Positions 9,881 to 19,187 of a stretch of DNA of 64,000 nt are shown here, in pieces. Position numbers and translations under genes: made by a program. How positions within the stretch are numbered: position 1 is the stretch's first letter; each line of letters begins with the position of its first letter. The notes under the pieces were generated by a model, which had not been told where the DNA came from, made no database searches, and was given only the letters and a program-made list of their open reading frames with translations. Source of the DNA: Mycoplasma zalophi (GTDB taxonomy: Bacteria > Bacillota_I > Bacilli_A > Mycoplasmatales > Metamycoplasmataceae); assembly GCF_018914005.1 (NCBI RefSeq), contig NZ_JAHMHI010000002.1:37287-101286 (forward strand). The letters run 5' to 3'.

Positions 9881-10219
9881 TTAATTAAACAATTCTTCAA
9901 GTAGTGGCATTATTTCTAACATTGTAGTAGCAATAGCTGGCCCACCATCAAAAATTGAACTAACCATAACTGCTTCAATAATTTCTTCTTTTGTTGCCCC
10001 CGCTTTTTTAGCTTTAGGTAAATGAGATTCTAAGCATCATATACATCTTTTTGAAGTTGCAATAGCACAGGCAATTAATTCTTTTTGCTTTGTAGATAAT
10101 ACATCATCTCTAAAAACAGTTCTAGAAAAATTTTCATAAGCTTCAATATAATCACCTTTTGCTTCTTTTAATTGTGTGTAATATTTTTGCTTCTTTTCTG
10201 GGTCATGAAATCCATGCAT
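9881..10219 (-). CDS. AhpD-like / carboxymuconolactone decarboxylase family protein
   Basis: A 112-aa protein of the CMD/AhpD-like fold. The family-typical redox centre is CIWCLESH (Cys59, Cys62, His66; the W is a TGA codon), followed by KAKKAGATKEEIIEA and a FDGGPAIAT helix. Relatives act as alkylhydroperoxidases or thiol-dependent peroxidase partners; the true reductant and substrate cannot be read from sequence. It starts MHGFHDPEK behind AAGGAG. It stands alone, transcribed against proS, and belongs functionally with the thioredoxin genes nearby. Confidence 0.85.
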
Positions 10220-10353
10220 TTCTTTTACTCCTTATTTTTCTTTATATTTTTAAACTATTATAACATTATTTTATAACTATTAACTGTGCAATATTATATA
10301 ATTTACATATATTTATTTAGTGAAAATTAATATTATTTTATGAAAGGAATAAA

Positions 10354-11793
10354 ATGGCAAAAAAATTAGAAAAAATTACCCCATTAGAAGAAGATTTTTC
10401 AAAATGATATTTAGACGTAATTAAAAATGGAGATCTAATTAGTTATGGAAAAGCTAGAGGTACAATTATTTTTAAACCTTTATCATATGGTATTTGAGAA
10501 AATATTCAAAAAAACCTAGATATCGAATTTAAGAAACAAGGTGTAAAAAATGTTTATTTCCCGCTTTTAATTCCTGATTCATTAATTCAAAAAGAAAAAG
10601 ATCACTTAGAAGGATTTAACCCTGAACTAGCAACAGTTACTGAAGTTGGAGGAAAACCTTTAACTGAAAAATATTATATCCGTCCTACAAGTGAAGTTTT
10701 ATTTTCAACTTATTTTAAAGATAATGTTGAAAGTTATAATGATTTACCATTAATTTATAATCAATGAGCAAATGTTATTAGATGAGAAAAAACAACTAAT
10801 CCATTTTTACGTACTACAGAATTTTTATGACAAGAAGGACATACAGTTCATGCCGATGCGTTAGAAGCTAGAAAATTAACAAAAACTATGCTAAGAATTT
10901 ATGCTAATTTTCTTAAAAAATATTTATCATTGCCAGTTATTCAAGGTAAAAAAACACCTAGAGAAAAATTTTCAGGTGCATGTTCTACTTATACAATTGA
11001 AGCTATGATGAAAGATGGGCGTGCACTTCAAGCAGGAACAAGTCATTATTTATCACAAAATTTTACAAAAGTTTTTGATATCACTTTTAAAAACAAAGAA
11101 AACCAACGTGAATATGCTTATGGAACAAGTTGGGGAGTAACTACAAGACTTATTGGTGCCTTAATTATGGCTCATGGTGATGATAGAGGTATTATTATTC
11201 CTCCAAGAGTAGCACCTGTACAAATTGATGTGTTAGAAATTTTTGGACATAAAGATCCAAAAGTAAAAGAATTTGCTCAAGAAGTAAAAAAATACTTATC
11301 TAAATTTTTCCGTGTTGAACTTGATTCAAGTAATAAAAATCCAGGTTTTAAAGCTTCTAATAGTGAAATCCATGGTACACCATTAAGAATTGAAATAGGT
11401 TCAAAAGAAGCAGAAACAAAAGAAATTATTTTAATAAGAAGAGATACATTAGAAAAACAAACTATAAAATTTGATAAATCCATAAAAACAACAATTAAAA
11501 AATTATTTGATGATATTCATAAAAATTTATATAATCAAGCGCATAAAAGAATGATTGATAATATAGTTACAACAAATGATTATCAAGAATTTAAACAAAA
11601 AATTGCTGAAGGAAAATGAGTTATGATTCCTTTTTGTGGTGATGAAACCGCTGAGGAATTTATTCAACAAGAAACAGGCGCTACAGCACGTTGTATCCCA
11701 TTTAAAGACCCAATTAAAATCAATAAAAAATCAAGTTGTGTTATAAATGGAACAGAAACAAAACGGAATGTAATTTTTGCAAAATCTTATTAA
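10354..11793 (+). CDS. proS: Prolyl-tRNA synthetase, short (archaeal/eukaryotic-like) type
   Basis: A 479-aa class II synthetase that charges tRNA-Pro. The N-terminus ITPLEEDFSKWY and class II motifs RPTSEVLF, WEKTTNPFLRTTEF and GTSWGVTTRLIGA identify ProRS. The length, and the lack of room for the ~180-residue editing insertion of the bacterial type, place it in the shorter eukaryote-like class typical of mycoplasmas. The C-terminal extension contains CGDETAEEF and TGATARCIPF. A GAAAGGAA ribosome site precedes the ATG. It is transcribed alone. Confidence 0.95.
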
Positions 11794-11881
11794 TGATATA
11801 AAAAAACACAAAAAAATTACTTTTTTAAAATTTAATTATTATTTCTATATAATATAAATATAAAAATTAAAGGAGATAAAA

Positions 11882-12181
11882 ATGATAAAACAAGTTAAAA
11901 AAGATGAAACTTTAGATCTATCTGCGCCAAAAAATATTGTACTATTTACCGCAACATGATGTGGTATGTGTTCAATGTTTAAACCTGTTGTAGAAGAATT
12001 TGTAGCTAAACATAATGAAGTTGTTGTTTATTCTGTTGATGTTGATGAAAACCGTCAATTAGCAAGAGATTATGGAATTACTTCAATTCCAAGTTACTAC
12101 ATTTTCGAAAACGGAAAAATGGTAGATTCAAAAGTTGGATTCATTCCTTTACCACAATTAGAAAAATTAGTTTTAGGTTAA
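11882..12181 (+). CDS. trxA: Thioredoxin
   Basis: A 99-aa thioredoxin that reduces protein disulfides and is recharged by TrxB (8564). The active site reads WCGMC (Cys27, Cys30; the W is TGA) instead of the common WCGPC; the Pro-to-Met change may shift redox potential. The cis-proline appears in the conserved TSIPSYYIF segment. A strong AAAGGAGA ribosome site precedes the start. The next gene starts 3 nt after the stop, suggesting cotranscription with the HAD phosphatase. Confidence 0.95.
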
Positions 12182-12184
12182 TAT

Positions 12185-12979
12185 ATGGAATTTAGACCGC
12201 AAGCTATATTTATTGATTTAGATGGAACTTTAGTTGATTTAAAAAACAATAACATTAGTACCATGAACATAAATACCATACAAAATATAAATAAAAAAAT
12301 TCCTTGCTTTATTTCAACAGGACGAGGATTTAATAAAAATTTATTAGAAATGACTAATATGTTAGGTTTAAACTATGGTGTTGCTCAAAATGGTGCAATT
12401 ATCTTTGATAAAGTTGGAAATATAATAAAAAAATACACAATCAATAAATCATCTTATTTAAACATTGTGGATTTATTATCAAAAGAAAAATTTTCTTTTT
12501 TTGTTAACTCACAAAAAATTATATATTCAGATACTTTAATGTCAAGGATTATTAAGTTTTTTAAAAAAGAGTATACAGTACAAAAAAATTCACAAGCCAA
12601 AAATATTGATGATGTTACTAAAATATTAGTTATTTCATCTAAAAAAAATAAATTAACAGAATTAAAAAATAAATTATTAAAAGAATTTATTGACGTTAAT
12701 GTTGTTTCAATTGGAAATAATAGAGCTTTAGAAATTACTGATATTAATGCAACAAAAGGTAAAGCAAATAGCTTTATATGTTCATTAATAAATATAGATC
12801 CACTAAAAGCTATTCATATCGGAGATAGTATGAATGATGCAAGTTCTGTAAATCATTTAGGTGGATTAATTGCAATGAAAAATTCAAATCAAGAACTTAA
12901 AAATATAGCAACAGAAATAGGATTTAATTACAAAAAATCAGGTGTTGCTAAAACATTAAATAAATTAATAAAATTATAA
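12185..12979 (+). CDS. Cof-type HAD hydrolase
   Basis: A 264-aa Cof/IIB subfamily haloacid-dehalogenase-like phosphatase. Motif I DLDGTLVD gives nucleophile Asp11 and Asp13, motif II is in FISTGRGF, and motif III/IV is HIGDSMNDASS. These enzymes dephosphorylate sugar phosphates, nucleotides or cofactors; the substrate is unknown. It starts 3 nt after trxA and ends at a terminator. A second paralogue lies at 18364. Confidence 0.9.
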   Translation: MEFRPQAIFIDLDGTLVDLKNNNISTMNINTIQNINKKIPCFISTGRGFNKNLLEMTNMLGLNYGVAQNGAIIFDKVGNIIKKYTINKSSYLNIVDLLSKEKFSFFVNSQKIIYSDTLMSRIIKFFKKEYTVQKNSQAKNIDDVTKILVISSKKNKLTELKNKLLKEFIDVNVVSIGNNRALEITDINATKGKANSFICSLINIDPLKAIHIGDSMNDASSVNHLGGLIAMKNSNQELKNIATEIGFNYKKSGVAKTLNKLIKL

Positions 12980-13004
12980 TGAAGCTTCATGCTTCATTTT
13001 TTTA
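12979..13004 (+). terminator. Terminator after trxA-HAD
   Basis: AATGAAGC and GCTTCATT form a stem around TTCAT, followed by a T run. Confidence 0.85.
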
Positions 13005-13082
13005 TTTAGTTTTTTATTTTTTTTGTAACAAAATTTAAATTTATATATATAATATTAATGCATAAATTAGAAGCTATGTGTT

Positions 13083-13157
13083 GCCACCATAGCCAAACGG
13101 CCAAGGCAAAGGTCTGCAACACCTCGATTACCGGTTCGAATCCGGTTGGTGGCTCCA
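13083..13157 (+). tRNA. tRNA-Cys (GCA)
   Basis: Acceptor GCCACCA/TGGTGGC, discriminator T, CCA encoded; loop CTGCAAC gives anticodon GCA. TATAAT at 13048-13053 is the likely -10 box. Confidence 0.95.
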
Positions 13158-13161
13158 ATGT

Positions 13162-13238
13162 GCGCCCGTAGCTCAATTGGACAGAGTGTTTGGTTACGGC
13201 CCAAAAGGTTGCGGGTTCGACTCCTGCCGGGCGCGCCA
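13162..13238 (+). tRNA. tRNA-Arg (ACG)
   Basis: Acceptor GCGCCCG/CGGGCGC with encoded CCA; stem TTTGG/CCAAA encloses loop TTACGGC, giving anticodon ACG, which normally needs A-to-I editing to read all CGN codons. Confidence 0.95.
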
Positions 13239-13254
13239 TTTCAAGAAATTGACC

Positions 13255-13280
13255 AAAGCAACAATTAAGTTGCTTTTTTT
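13255..13280 (+). terminator. Terminator after tRNA-Cys-Arg
   Basis: AAGCAAC and GTTGCTT hairpin followed by T residues. Confidence 0.8.
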
Positions 13281-13282
13281 AT

Positions 13283-13312
13283 TAAAAAAATAAAGTCAAC
13301 ATAGTGACTTTA
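13283..13312 (-). terminator. Terminator of the three-gene membrane-protein operon
   Basis: On the minus strand ATAAAGTCA pairs with TGACTTTAT just after the stop of the last gene, followed by a T run. Confidence 0.75.
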
Positions 13313-13714
13313 TTAATTTTCTTTATCGATATCATAAATTGCATTTGCCATTTGTGATATATTGAATTCTTCAGGGTTTTTTAAATAATTTTCTTTTAAT
13401 TGCTGAATACTTCTTAATTTAGCTAAGTTTTTTTCTCTTGAATTCTTAAAGTCAAAGAAAAGTAAAACAGATTGTAAAAAAACAACGATTGTAGAAATGA
13501 TAGCAATAATTAAAAATAATAGTTTTAAAGTTGGTTCACTATTTCAACGAATTGCAAATAAGTTTAAGAGTATTTGTAAACTTGAAATAACCATAATTGT
13601 TATTGCAATTAAAATATAAATTAATCTACTTATAATAAATTTTTTTCGATAAATTGCAATTTTTTCATTAGAATCTTTTATTTCTTCAAAATTTAAATTG
13701 TCTTTATTTTCCAT
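13313..13714 (-). CDS. SLATT/DUF4231-like membrane protein C, 133 aa
   Basis: Third gene of a minus-strand trio. The protein has a charged N-terminal helix, two adjacent membrane segments (around LIYILIAITIMVISSL and LLFLIIAIISTIVVFL) and a cytoplasmic charged C-terminal helix. This topology matches the other two genes and the SLATT/DUF4231-type superfamily, whose members are predicted pore-forming or signalling proteins. It overlaps the preceding gene by 11 bp, with an AAGGAG site inside that gene. No catalytic motif is visible. The family call is by topology and is tentative. Confidence 0.6.
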
Positions 13715-14132
13715 TTTCTACTCCTTGTCATTTTAAATTACAGATTTCAGCAACTTTTTTAAAGAAAGTTAAATCTCTATTTTTGTGTTTATATTCTCCT
13801 ATTTTTTCTTTTCACAATAATGATTCAAAATTAATTTTATTAATTCTTATTTTATATTTATTGATCTTTTTATTTAAAACAAAAAAACTAATTAAAGATG
13901 TTAAAAAAGTAATAGCAGCACTTATACCGGTTGTTATTAAAAGATATTTGTTTCAATCACCAAAGCCATCAAATCCGTTATATAGTTGAATTGATCCCAA
14001 AATACTAATAGTTAAAGAGATTAACATAATTACAACATTTAAAAAGTAATATCAAAATGAATATATTCATAATTTTTTTGCTAATTTATCTTTTATATCA
14101 TTTACAAATTCAATTGGATTACTTGTTGTCAT
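13704..14132 (-). CDS. SLATT/DUF4231-like membrane protein B, 142 aa
   Basis: Middle gene of the trio. It starts MTTSNPIEFVNDIKDKL and has two hydrophobic segments separated by a short loop (FLNVVIMLISLTISILGS, then LITTGISAAITFLTSL), followed by a lysine-rich helical tail. It overlaps the upstream gene by 14 bp and the downstream gene by 11 bp, so the three are translationally coupled. It reads through TGA as Trp several times. Function is unknown; topology supports a SLATT-like or DUF4231-like assignment. Confidence 0.6.
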
Positions 14133-14616
14133 TTTTACCTACTAAAACATTTATAATAATATCTTTAATTTTTTGGTTGGGCTTATCATCTTTTAATTTA
14201 ATAATTTCATCTTTTTGTTTTTTGTATTCATTTGATGTGTATTTTGTGTCATTTATATAGCACATATTTATATAAAATAATGATTCATAAATTTTTTTGT
14301 AACTATATGTTTTTGCTCTTGATTTATAAATTGCTTGAACAACTGCTAAAATAAACAAAGCAATTGTGGAAACAGAAACAAAAATAGTAAGTATGATGCT
14401 ATTTGCCTCTTCCTTAGGAGCTGTTTTTAGTCATTGCACTCCTAATTTTATTGTGAAACTACTCAAAATTAAAACAGAAAGGTTAAGAAGTAAAATAGCA
14501 AAATTTATAACTGACTGTAAAATTGTTGCAAATTTTATCTTTTTTATAAATTTATTTGAATTTTGTTCAATATATTTAAGAATTCTTTGATTTGTTAAAT
14601 TTTCTTTATTTTCCAT
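14119..14616 (-). CDS. SLATT/DUF4231-like membrane protein A, 165 aa
   Basis: First gene of the trio, divergent from hrcA with a 122-bp shared upstream region. The sequence begins MENKENLTNQRILKYIEQN, followed by a helical segment, two membrane segments (IILTIFVSVSTIALFILAVV is the second) and a long charged C-terminal coil. Mycoplasma proteins of this shape are commonly annotated as DUF4231 members. Function is not known. The 5' region carries a CIRCE-like element that might also affect this operon. Confidence 0.65.
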
Positions 14617-14649
14617 AAATAATATTATACAGCAATAGTTAAAATAAAT

Positions 14650-14676
14650 TTAGCAGTCGCAATTAAATTGTGCTAA
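14650..14676 (+). promoter_or_regulatory. CIRCE-like HrcA operator
   Basis: TTAGCAGTC, nine spacer bases, then TTGTGCTAA. The CIRCE consensus is TTAGCACTC-N9-GAGTGCTAA, so the outer arms are intact and three inner bases differ. It overlaps the expected -35 region of the hrcA promoter, whose -10 box is TATAAT at 14694-14699. HrcA bound here would repress its own operon. Confidence 0.85.
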
Positions 14677-14738
14677 TAGATTGCTAATTTTGCTATAATA
14701 TTATATATAAATCTAAAAAGCATAATAAAGAGGTAACA

Positions 14739-15734
14739 ATGGAACAAATCAATTTTAAGGAACAAGACATTTTAAAAAAAATTGTTGAAATTTATATAGA
14801 AACAGGACAGCCCGTTGGTTCACAATTTTTAGGAGATAAATTCCAAATGGAATGTTCTAGTGCGACGATAAGAAATTTAATGCATAGTTTAGAAAAAAAA
14901 GGTTACTTGCAAAAAAATCATACAAGTAGTGGGAGGATTCCCTCTATTCAAGGTTTAGAATATTATGCAAAATATTTAGCATATAATCCTCAAAAATATC
15001 TAGAAGATAAATTACAAGATATTTTAGCAAAAAGAAGATTAAATATTGATACAACCATAGAACAAGCTGCAAATGTTATAAGTGAAGTTGCAGGTTTAAC
15101 TTTAATAACAACATCAAATAACTCTTCAGAAGTTTTAAAAAGTATTCAATTAACTGTTTTAAATGGTTATTCAGCAATTATTGTTTTAATTACAAGTACA
15201 GGAAGAGTTGAATCAAAAATGTTTAATTTTGATGCTAAAAAAATTGATATAGAAGATGTAAGAATAGCAGTTAAATTATTTAAAGATAGGTTAATTGATA
15301 CACCATTAATTGAACTTTCAGCGCGTGCTTATGCTCTTATTCCAATGTTTTCAAATCAAGTTAAAAATTATGAATTAATAATTCAAGAGTTTATTAAAAA
15401 TATTTTCGTTTTTAAAGAAGAAAATGTCGCTAAAATATATAATAAAAATCAAATAATTTTAAGTCGTGATATTTCAAGAGAAAAAATTGTTGAAATATTA
15501 GACTTTGTAGAAAATCATTCCGTTTGAGAAGCTCTTGAAAATGAATTAGATGAAGATAGCAGTATAAGATTTGACATTAAGCAACCTAATATAAGTTTAA
15601 TATCTAAAAAAATAGAATTTGAAAATGAAAAAAACATCAAAGAAATAACTATAGTAGGTTCATCTAGAATAGATTATTCAAAAGCATTTGATACATTAGA
15701 TACAGTAGAAAAATTACTTAAAAAGGACTTATAA
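14739..15734 (+). CDS. hrcA: Heat-shock repressor HrcA
   Basis: A 331-aa repressor that binds CIRCE and keeps class I heat-shock genes off. The N-terminus is a winged helix: ILKKIVEIYIETGQPVGSQFL, then CSSATIRNLMHSLEKKGYL and HTSSGRIPS, all typical of HrcA. The rest is the GAF-like dimerisation part. An AGAGG ribosome site lies upstream, and the CIRCE-like operator directly before it implies autoregulation. Its stop overlaps the grpE start (TAATG), so the two are coupled. Confidence 0.96.
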
Positions 15735-16558
15735 TGATAAAAAATAATGAAATAATTGTAAAAGAATTTGATAATATTACTTTAAATTTAATAACTAAAA
15801 AAGAAAATGAAAAAGCATCTAACGAAACAAAAAAAATAGTTTTAGGTTTTCATGAAATTGATTTATTTGTAGAAAAATATTTATTAGAAACAAAAAACAT
15901 AATATTAAATAAAAAATATGATTTAGAAAATCAAGAAACAAAAACAAAATACACAATTGAAATATTAAAAGTTTTTTCACCAACTAAAAGTAGAATAGAA
16001 GAAAGAAAATTAATTCAAACCTTAAAACAAAAAGTAAATGATCAAAATTTACAAATTGCACAATATATTACAAAAATATTTTCTTATGAACAAGATTTAA
16101 ATAAAAAACAAGAAGAATTTAAAAAAATAGCGTCAGATTTACAAGCTAAAGCACAAGTTGAAATAAATAAATTTAGAGAACATAATTCTGAACAAACCAA
16201 AAAAGAAATTGAAGAAATTAAAAAATACGCATTACAGGACTTTTTTGAAGATTTTTTGATGTCTTTAAACAATTTAGAAATAGCTATTAATGTTGGTTTA
16301 AAATCTCAAAATGCTGAAGTGTCAGCTTATACTAAAGGGTTTTTAATGTTGTTAACTAAAATGCAAAATACATTAGAAGATTATGGAATTTCTAAAATTG
16401 ATCCTCAAATTGGAGATATGTTTGATGCTAACGTTCACCAAGTATTTGATTTTGATGATCAAGGTGTCGAAACTGAAACAATTTTAAAAGTAAAATCTGC
16501 TGGATATAAATTACATGATCGTGTTTTAAAACCTGCTCTTGTTGTTATTCAAAAGTAA
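15734..16558 (+). CDS. grpE: GrpE nucleotide-exchange factor with long N-terminal extension
   Basis: A 274-aa protein; bacterial GrpE is usually about 180-200 aa. The C-terminal half is GrpE: a coiled coil from about residue 95, the KKYALQDFFEDFLMSLNNLE hinge, FDANVHQVF and the terminal KSAGYKLHDRVLKPALVVI beta domain. It releases ADP from DnaK. The first ~90 residues are an extra segment (GFHEIDLFVEKYL, then a beta-rich TKYTIEILKVF) that resembles the extensions of some mycoplasma GrpEs and may be an FKBP/trigger-factor-like fold; this is inference. dnaK and dnaJ are not adjacent. A terminator follows. Confidence 0.93.
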   Translation: MIKNNEIIVKEFDNITLNLITKKENEKASNETKKIVLGFHEIDLFVEKYLLETKNIILNKKYDLENQETKTKYTIEILKVFSPTKSRIEERKLIQTLKQKVNDQNLQIAQYITKIFSYEQDLNKKQEEFKKIASDLQAKAQVEINKFREHNSEQTKKEIEEIKKYALQDFFEDFLMSLNNLEIAINVGLKSQNAEVSAYTKGFLMLLTKMQNTLEDYGISKIDPQIGDMFDANVHQVFDFDDQGVETETILKVKSAGYKLHDRVLKPALVVIQK

Positions 16559-16564
16559 AAAATT

Positions 16565-16594
16565 AATTAAGGTAAAATAAACCTTAATTTTTTT
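16565..16594 (+). terminator. Terminator after hrcA-grpE
   Basis: AATTAAGGT / ACCTTAATT hairpin followed by a T run. Confidence 0.85.
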
Positions 16595-16642
16595 AACAAA
16601 TTATTTTTTTTAATGTATAATATATAAGCAAACTAAATAAAT

Positions 16643-16718
<76 letters not shown>

Positions 16719-16721
16719 TTT

Positions 16722-16806
16722 GCGCGAGTGGTGAAATTGGCAGACACGCTAGTTTTAGGCACTAGTGCTTTACGGCGTGAGGGTTCAAGTCCCTCCTCGC
16801 GCACCA
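16722..16806 (+). tRNA. tRNA-Leu (UAG)
   Basis: A class II tRNA with long variable arm. Acceptor GCGCGAG/CTCGCGC, CCA encoded, stem CTAGT/ACTAG with loop TTTAGGC, anticodon TAG. Confidence 0.95.
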
Positions 16807-16822
16807 AATCTTGCAAAAGTCC

Positions 16823-16849
16823 AAAATTGCTCCTAAGCAATTTTTTTTA
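16823..16849 (+). terminator. Terminator after tRNA-Thr-Leu
   Basis: AAATTGC / GCAATTT hairpin with eight T residues. Confidence 0.85.
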
Positions 16850-16966
16850 TGTTTATTAAATTAAGGTTAAAAAAAGCAAAAAGTGAATTTTTAGCCTTTT
16901 TTTTATGCTTTTTTTAATTTTTTATTTTTTTTGTTTTAAAATTAAATAGTAAACATAGGAGGAATT

Positions 16967-17434
16967 ATGTATGAATTCAGAGAAGAAGTAGATATAGTTG
17001 ATGGGAAAAAACAAGGTCCAGCAATTTTTTATTTTAAATGTGGTACTACAGAATTTTATAATTATGTTGATGGACTAAAACAAGGACCTGCAACATTAAA
17101 AGTTCCTAATGGTGATGTAGCTAATTATACTTATAAAAACGGTAAAGCTGAAGGTGATGCTACAATGACGTATGCAAATGGAGATAAAGAAGTTTTTACA
17201 TATGTAAATAATCTAAAACATGGTGAAGCAACATTTTATTACGCAAATGGCGATAAAGAAATAACTAATTATACAAATGATTATTTAGAAGGCCCAGCAA
17301 CATTTTTTTATGCAAATGGTGACGTCGCACACTATAAATACTTTAGAAATAAAAAAGAAGGTGAATATATTCTTAAAAAAGTAAATGGTGAAGAAATAAA
17401 ATCTGTTTACCGTTCAGGATATAAAGTGAAATAA
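16967..17434 (+). CDS. MORN-like repeat protein (six 23-residue repeats)
   Basis: A 155-aa protein made almost only of repeats: after a 12-residue start, six units of exactly 23 residues run to residue 150. Each has the pattern G/N-x-x-x-GxAxxxxxNGDxxxYxY, as in MORN and YwqK-type repeat proteins. MORN repeats form beta-hairpin sheets used in membrane or protein contacts; the YwqK label as an antitoxin is only a database convention. There is no signal peptide or membrane segment, so it is probably cytosolic. It has the strongest ribosome site seen here (AGGAGG, 6 nt before ATG), lies between two terminators and is monocistronic. Function unknown. Confidence 0.8.
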   Translation: MYEFREEVDIVDGKKQGPAIFYFKCGTTEFYNYVDGLKQGPATLKVPNGDVANYTYKNGKAEGDATMTYANGDKEVFTYVNNLKHGEATFYYANGDKEITNYTNDYLEGPATFFYANGDVAHYKYFRNKKEGEYILKKVNGEEIKSVYRSGYKVK

Positions 17435-17436
17435 TT

Positions 17437-17462
17437 AAACTGCTTATCTTAGCAGTTTTTTT
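17437..17462 (+). terminator. Terminator after the MORN-like gene
   Basis: AAACTGCT / AGCAGTTT hairpin followed by a T run. Confidence 0.85.
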
Positions 17463-17506
17463 ATTATTTGTAATAATAGTTTACAATTTAAATGCTAGGA
17501 GAAAAT

Positions 17507-18364
17507 ATGTTTTATGCATTAAATAAAAAAAAGTCAATAAGTTCCTTTAAAATGATAAGAGAATTCCAAAAAACTCATAACATAAAAAAAATAGGTCACG
17601 CAGGTACTTTAGATCCTCTTGCAGAAGGATTGTTAATAGTTGCAACTGAAAATGATACAAAATTACTTGATTATTTAATAACTCAAGATAAAGAATACAT
17701 TTGTACTATGCAACTTTGAGCATCAAGTGCTTCTTTTGATTCAGAAGAAGAAGTAACTTATTTACCAAAAACATCAATAACTCATAAAGAACTTAAACAA
17801 GCATTTGAAAAAATTAAAAAACAAACTAAACAAACTCCACCAAATTTTAGTGCTAAAAAAATAAATGGGGTTAGAGCTTATAAATTAGCAAGAAATAATG
17901 AAGATTTTAGTTTAAAAACCAATGATATTAAGATATATACTTTAGATTTAGTTGAATATAATTTACAAACAGGAATAATAAAATTTCAAACAAAAGTTTC
18001 AAAAGGAACTTATATTAGGTCAATTGTTCATGATTTAGGACTTGAATTAAAAACAGATGCAATTATGACTGAATTATTTAGAACAAAAATTGGTAATATT
18101 GAAATAACTAAAAATCAGGATTTTTATCAAATTATTGATTTTTATAAATTATTTGGTTTATTTTCTTATAAAATTAATAATACACAATTAAATATATTAA
18201 ATAAAACACAAACTATTTCTCCAAATGAAAAAGAAAATGGCAAAAGACTAATTACATACAATAATACAATTGTTGCCATTGCAGATTTTTTTGATAATAA
18301 AGTAAATATTATCAAAATTTTTTGACCCCAAGTTTTAAAAGAAATAGAGAAAAGAGATCAATAA
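17507..18364 (+). CDS. truB: tRNA pseudouridine-55 synthase
   Basis: A 285-aa TruB that converts U55 in the TΨC loop of tRNAs. The catalytic segment is GHAGTLDPLAEGLL, with the nucleophilic Asp in TLDPLA; later TPPNFSAKKINGVRAYKLAR and KGTYIRSIVHDLG are typical. The start at 17507 is chosen because TAGGAGAAAAT gives a good ribosome site; an in-frame ATG at 17492 lies upstream of it. The stop overlaps the next start (TAATG), forming truB-HAD-ribF as an operon. Confidence 0.95.
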
Positions 18365-19185
18365 TGAATAAAAAATATAAATTAATTGCTTTTGATATTG
18401 ATGGAACTATTTTACCATTTAAAGATGGTGAAAAAAACTTACCTTTATCAGATACAATTAAAAAAATGTTTAAAAAATTAAAAGAAAAGGGATTTATTAT
18501 TGCTTTTTCTACAGCTAGAGATATTTTTACTATCGGAAATAAATTAGATACTCCTTATGTTGATTATTTTATCGGTGGTAACGGGTCATTTATTTTAGAT
18601 GTACAAAAAAAAGAATACATTTTTGAAAAGCAAATAAGTGTTGAAGATTTTAAAGTTTTTTATGAAAATACAAAAGATTTAGGAATAGCTTTTTCAATAG
18701 TGGGAAAAAATAAAGGTTATTACAATGAACACTTCAATATCAATCATTGATTTTATGAACCATTTAAAAATGATTTTTTTGATATTTCAGAGTATTTTAA
18801 AGCAGAAGATAAATCTAACTTTTTAATAACAGTAATTTCAAAAGAAATTCCTTTAACAAAAAAATATTATGAAAATTTATTTGAATGACATAATTTAGAT
18901 GTTACAGTTCAAGCAAATTGAGAAGGTGGTATTTTTATTGCTGCAAAAGGAGTTAATAAAGCAAAGGGACTAGAAATTCTAACTCAAAAATTAAATATGA
19001 CATTAGATCAAGTTGTTGCATTCGGTGATTCTGGTAATGATCGTGAAATGCTTGAAGAAGTAGGATTGGGTGTTGCGATGGCAAATGCTGAAGAAACTTT
19101 AAAAGAAATTGCAGATGATGTTGCATATCATGTTGATGATTTTGGAACTTATAAATATTTATTAGAAAAAGGATTTATAGATTAA
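18364..19185 (+). CDS. Cof-type HAD hydrolase
   Basis: A 273-aa HAD phosphatase of the Cof subfamily. Motif I is FDIDGTILPF near residues 10-19, motif II AFSTARD, and the metal site VAFGDSGNDREML near residue 217. Substrate unknown. The start is MNKKYKLIAFDIDGT, immediately overlapping the truB stop. An upstream in-frame ATG at 18322 lies inside truB and is not supported. Paralogous to the gene at 12185. It is followed 2 nt later by ribF, so a role in flavin or sugar-phosphate metabolism is possible but unproven. Confidence 0.9.
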
Positions 19186-19187
19186 AT

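Noticed and set aside
17492..17506. Earlier in-frame ATG for truB (17492) and 18322 for the HAD gene
   Set aside because: For truB the ribosome site lies after that ATG; for the HAD gene the early start lies inside truB and adds residues not seen in the family.
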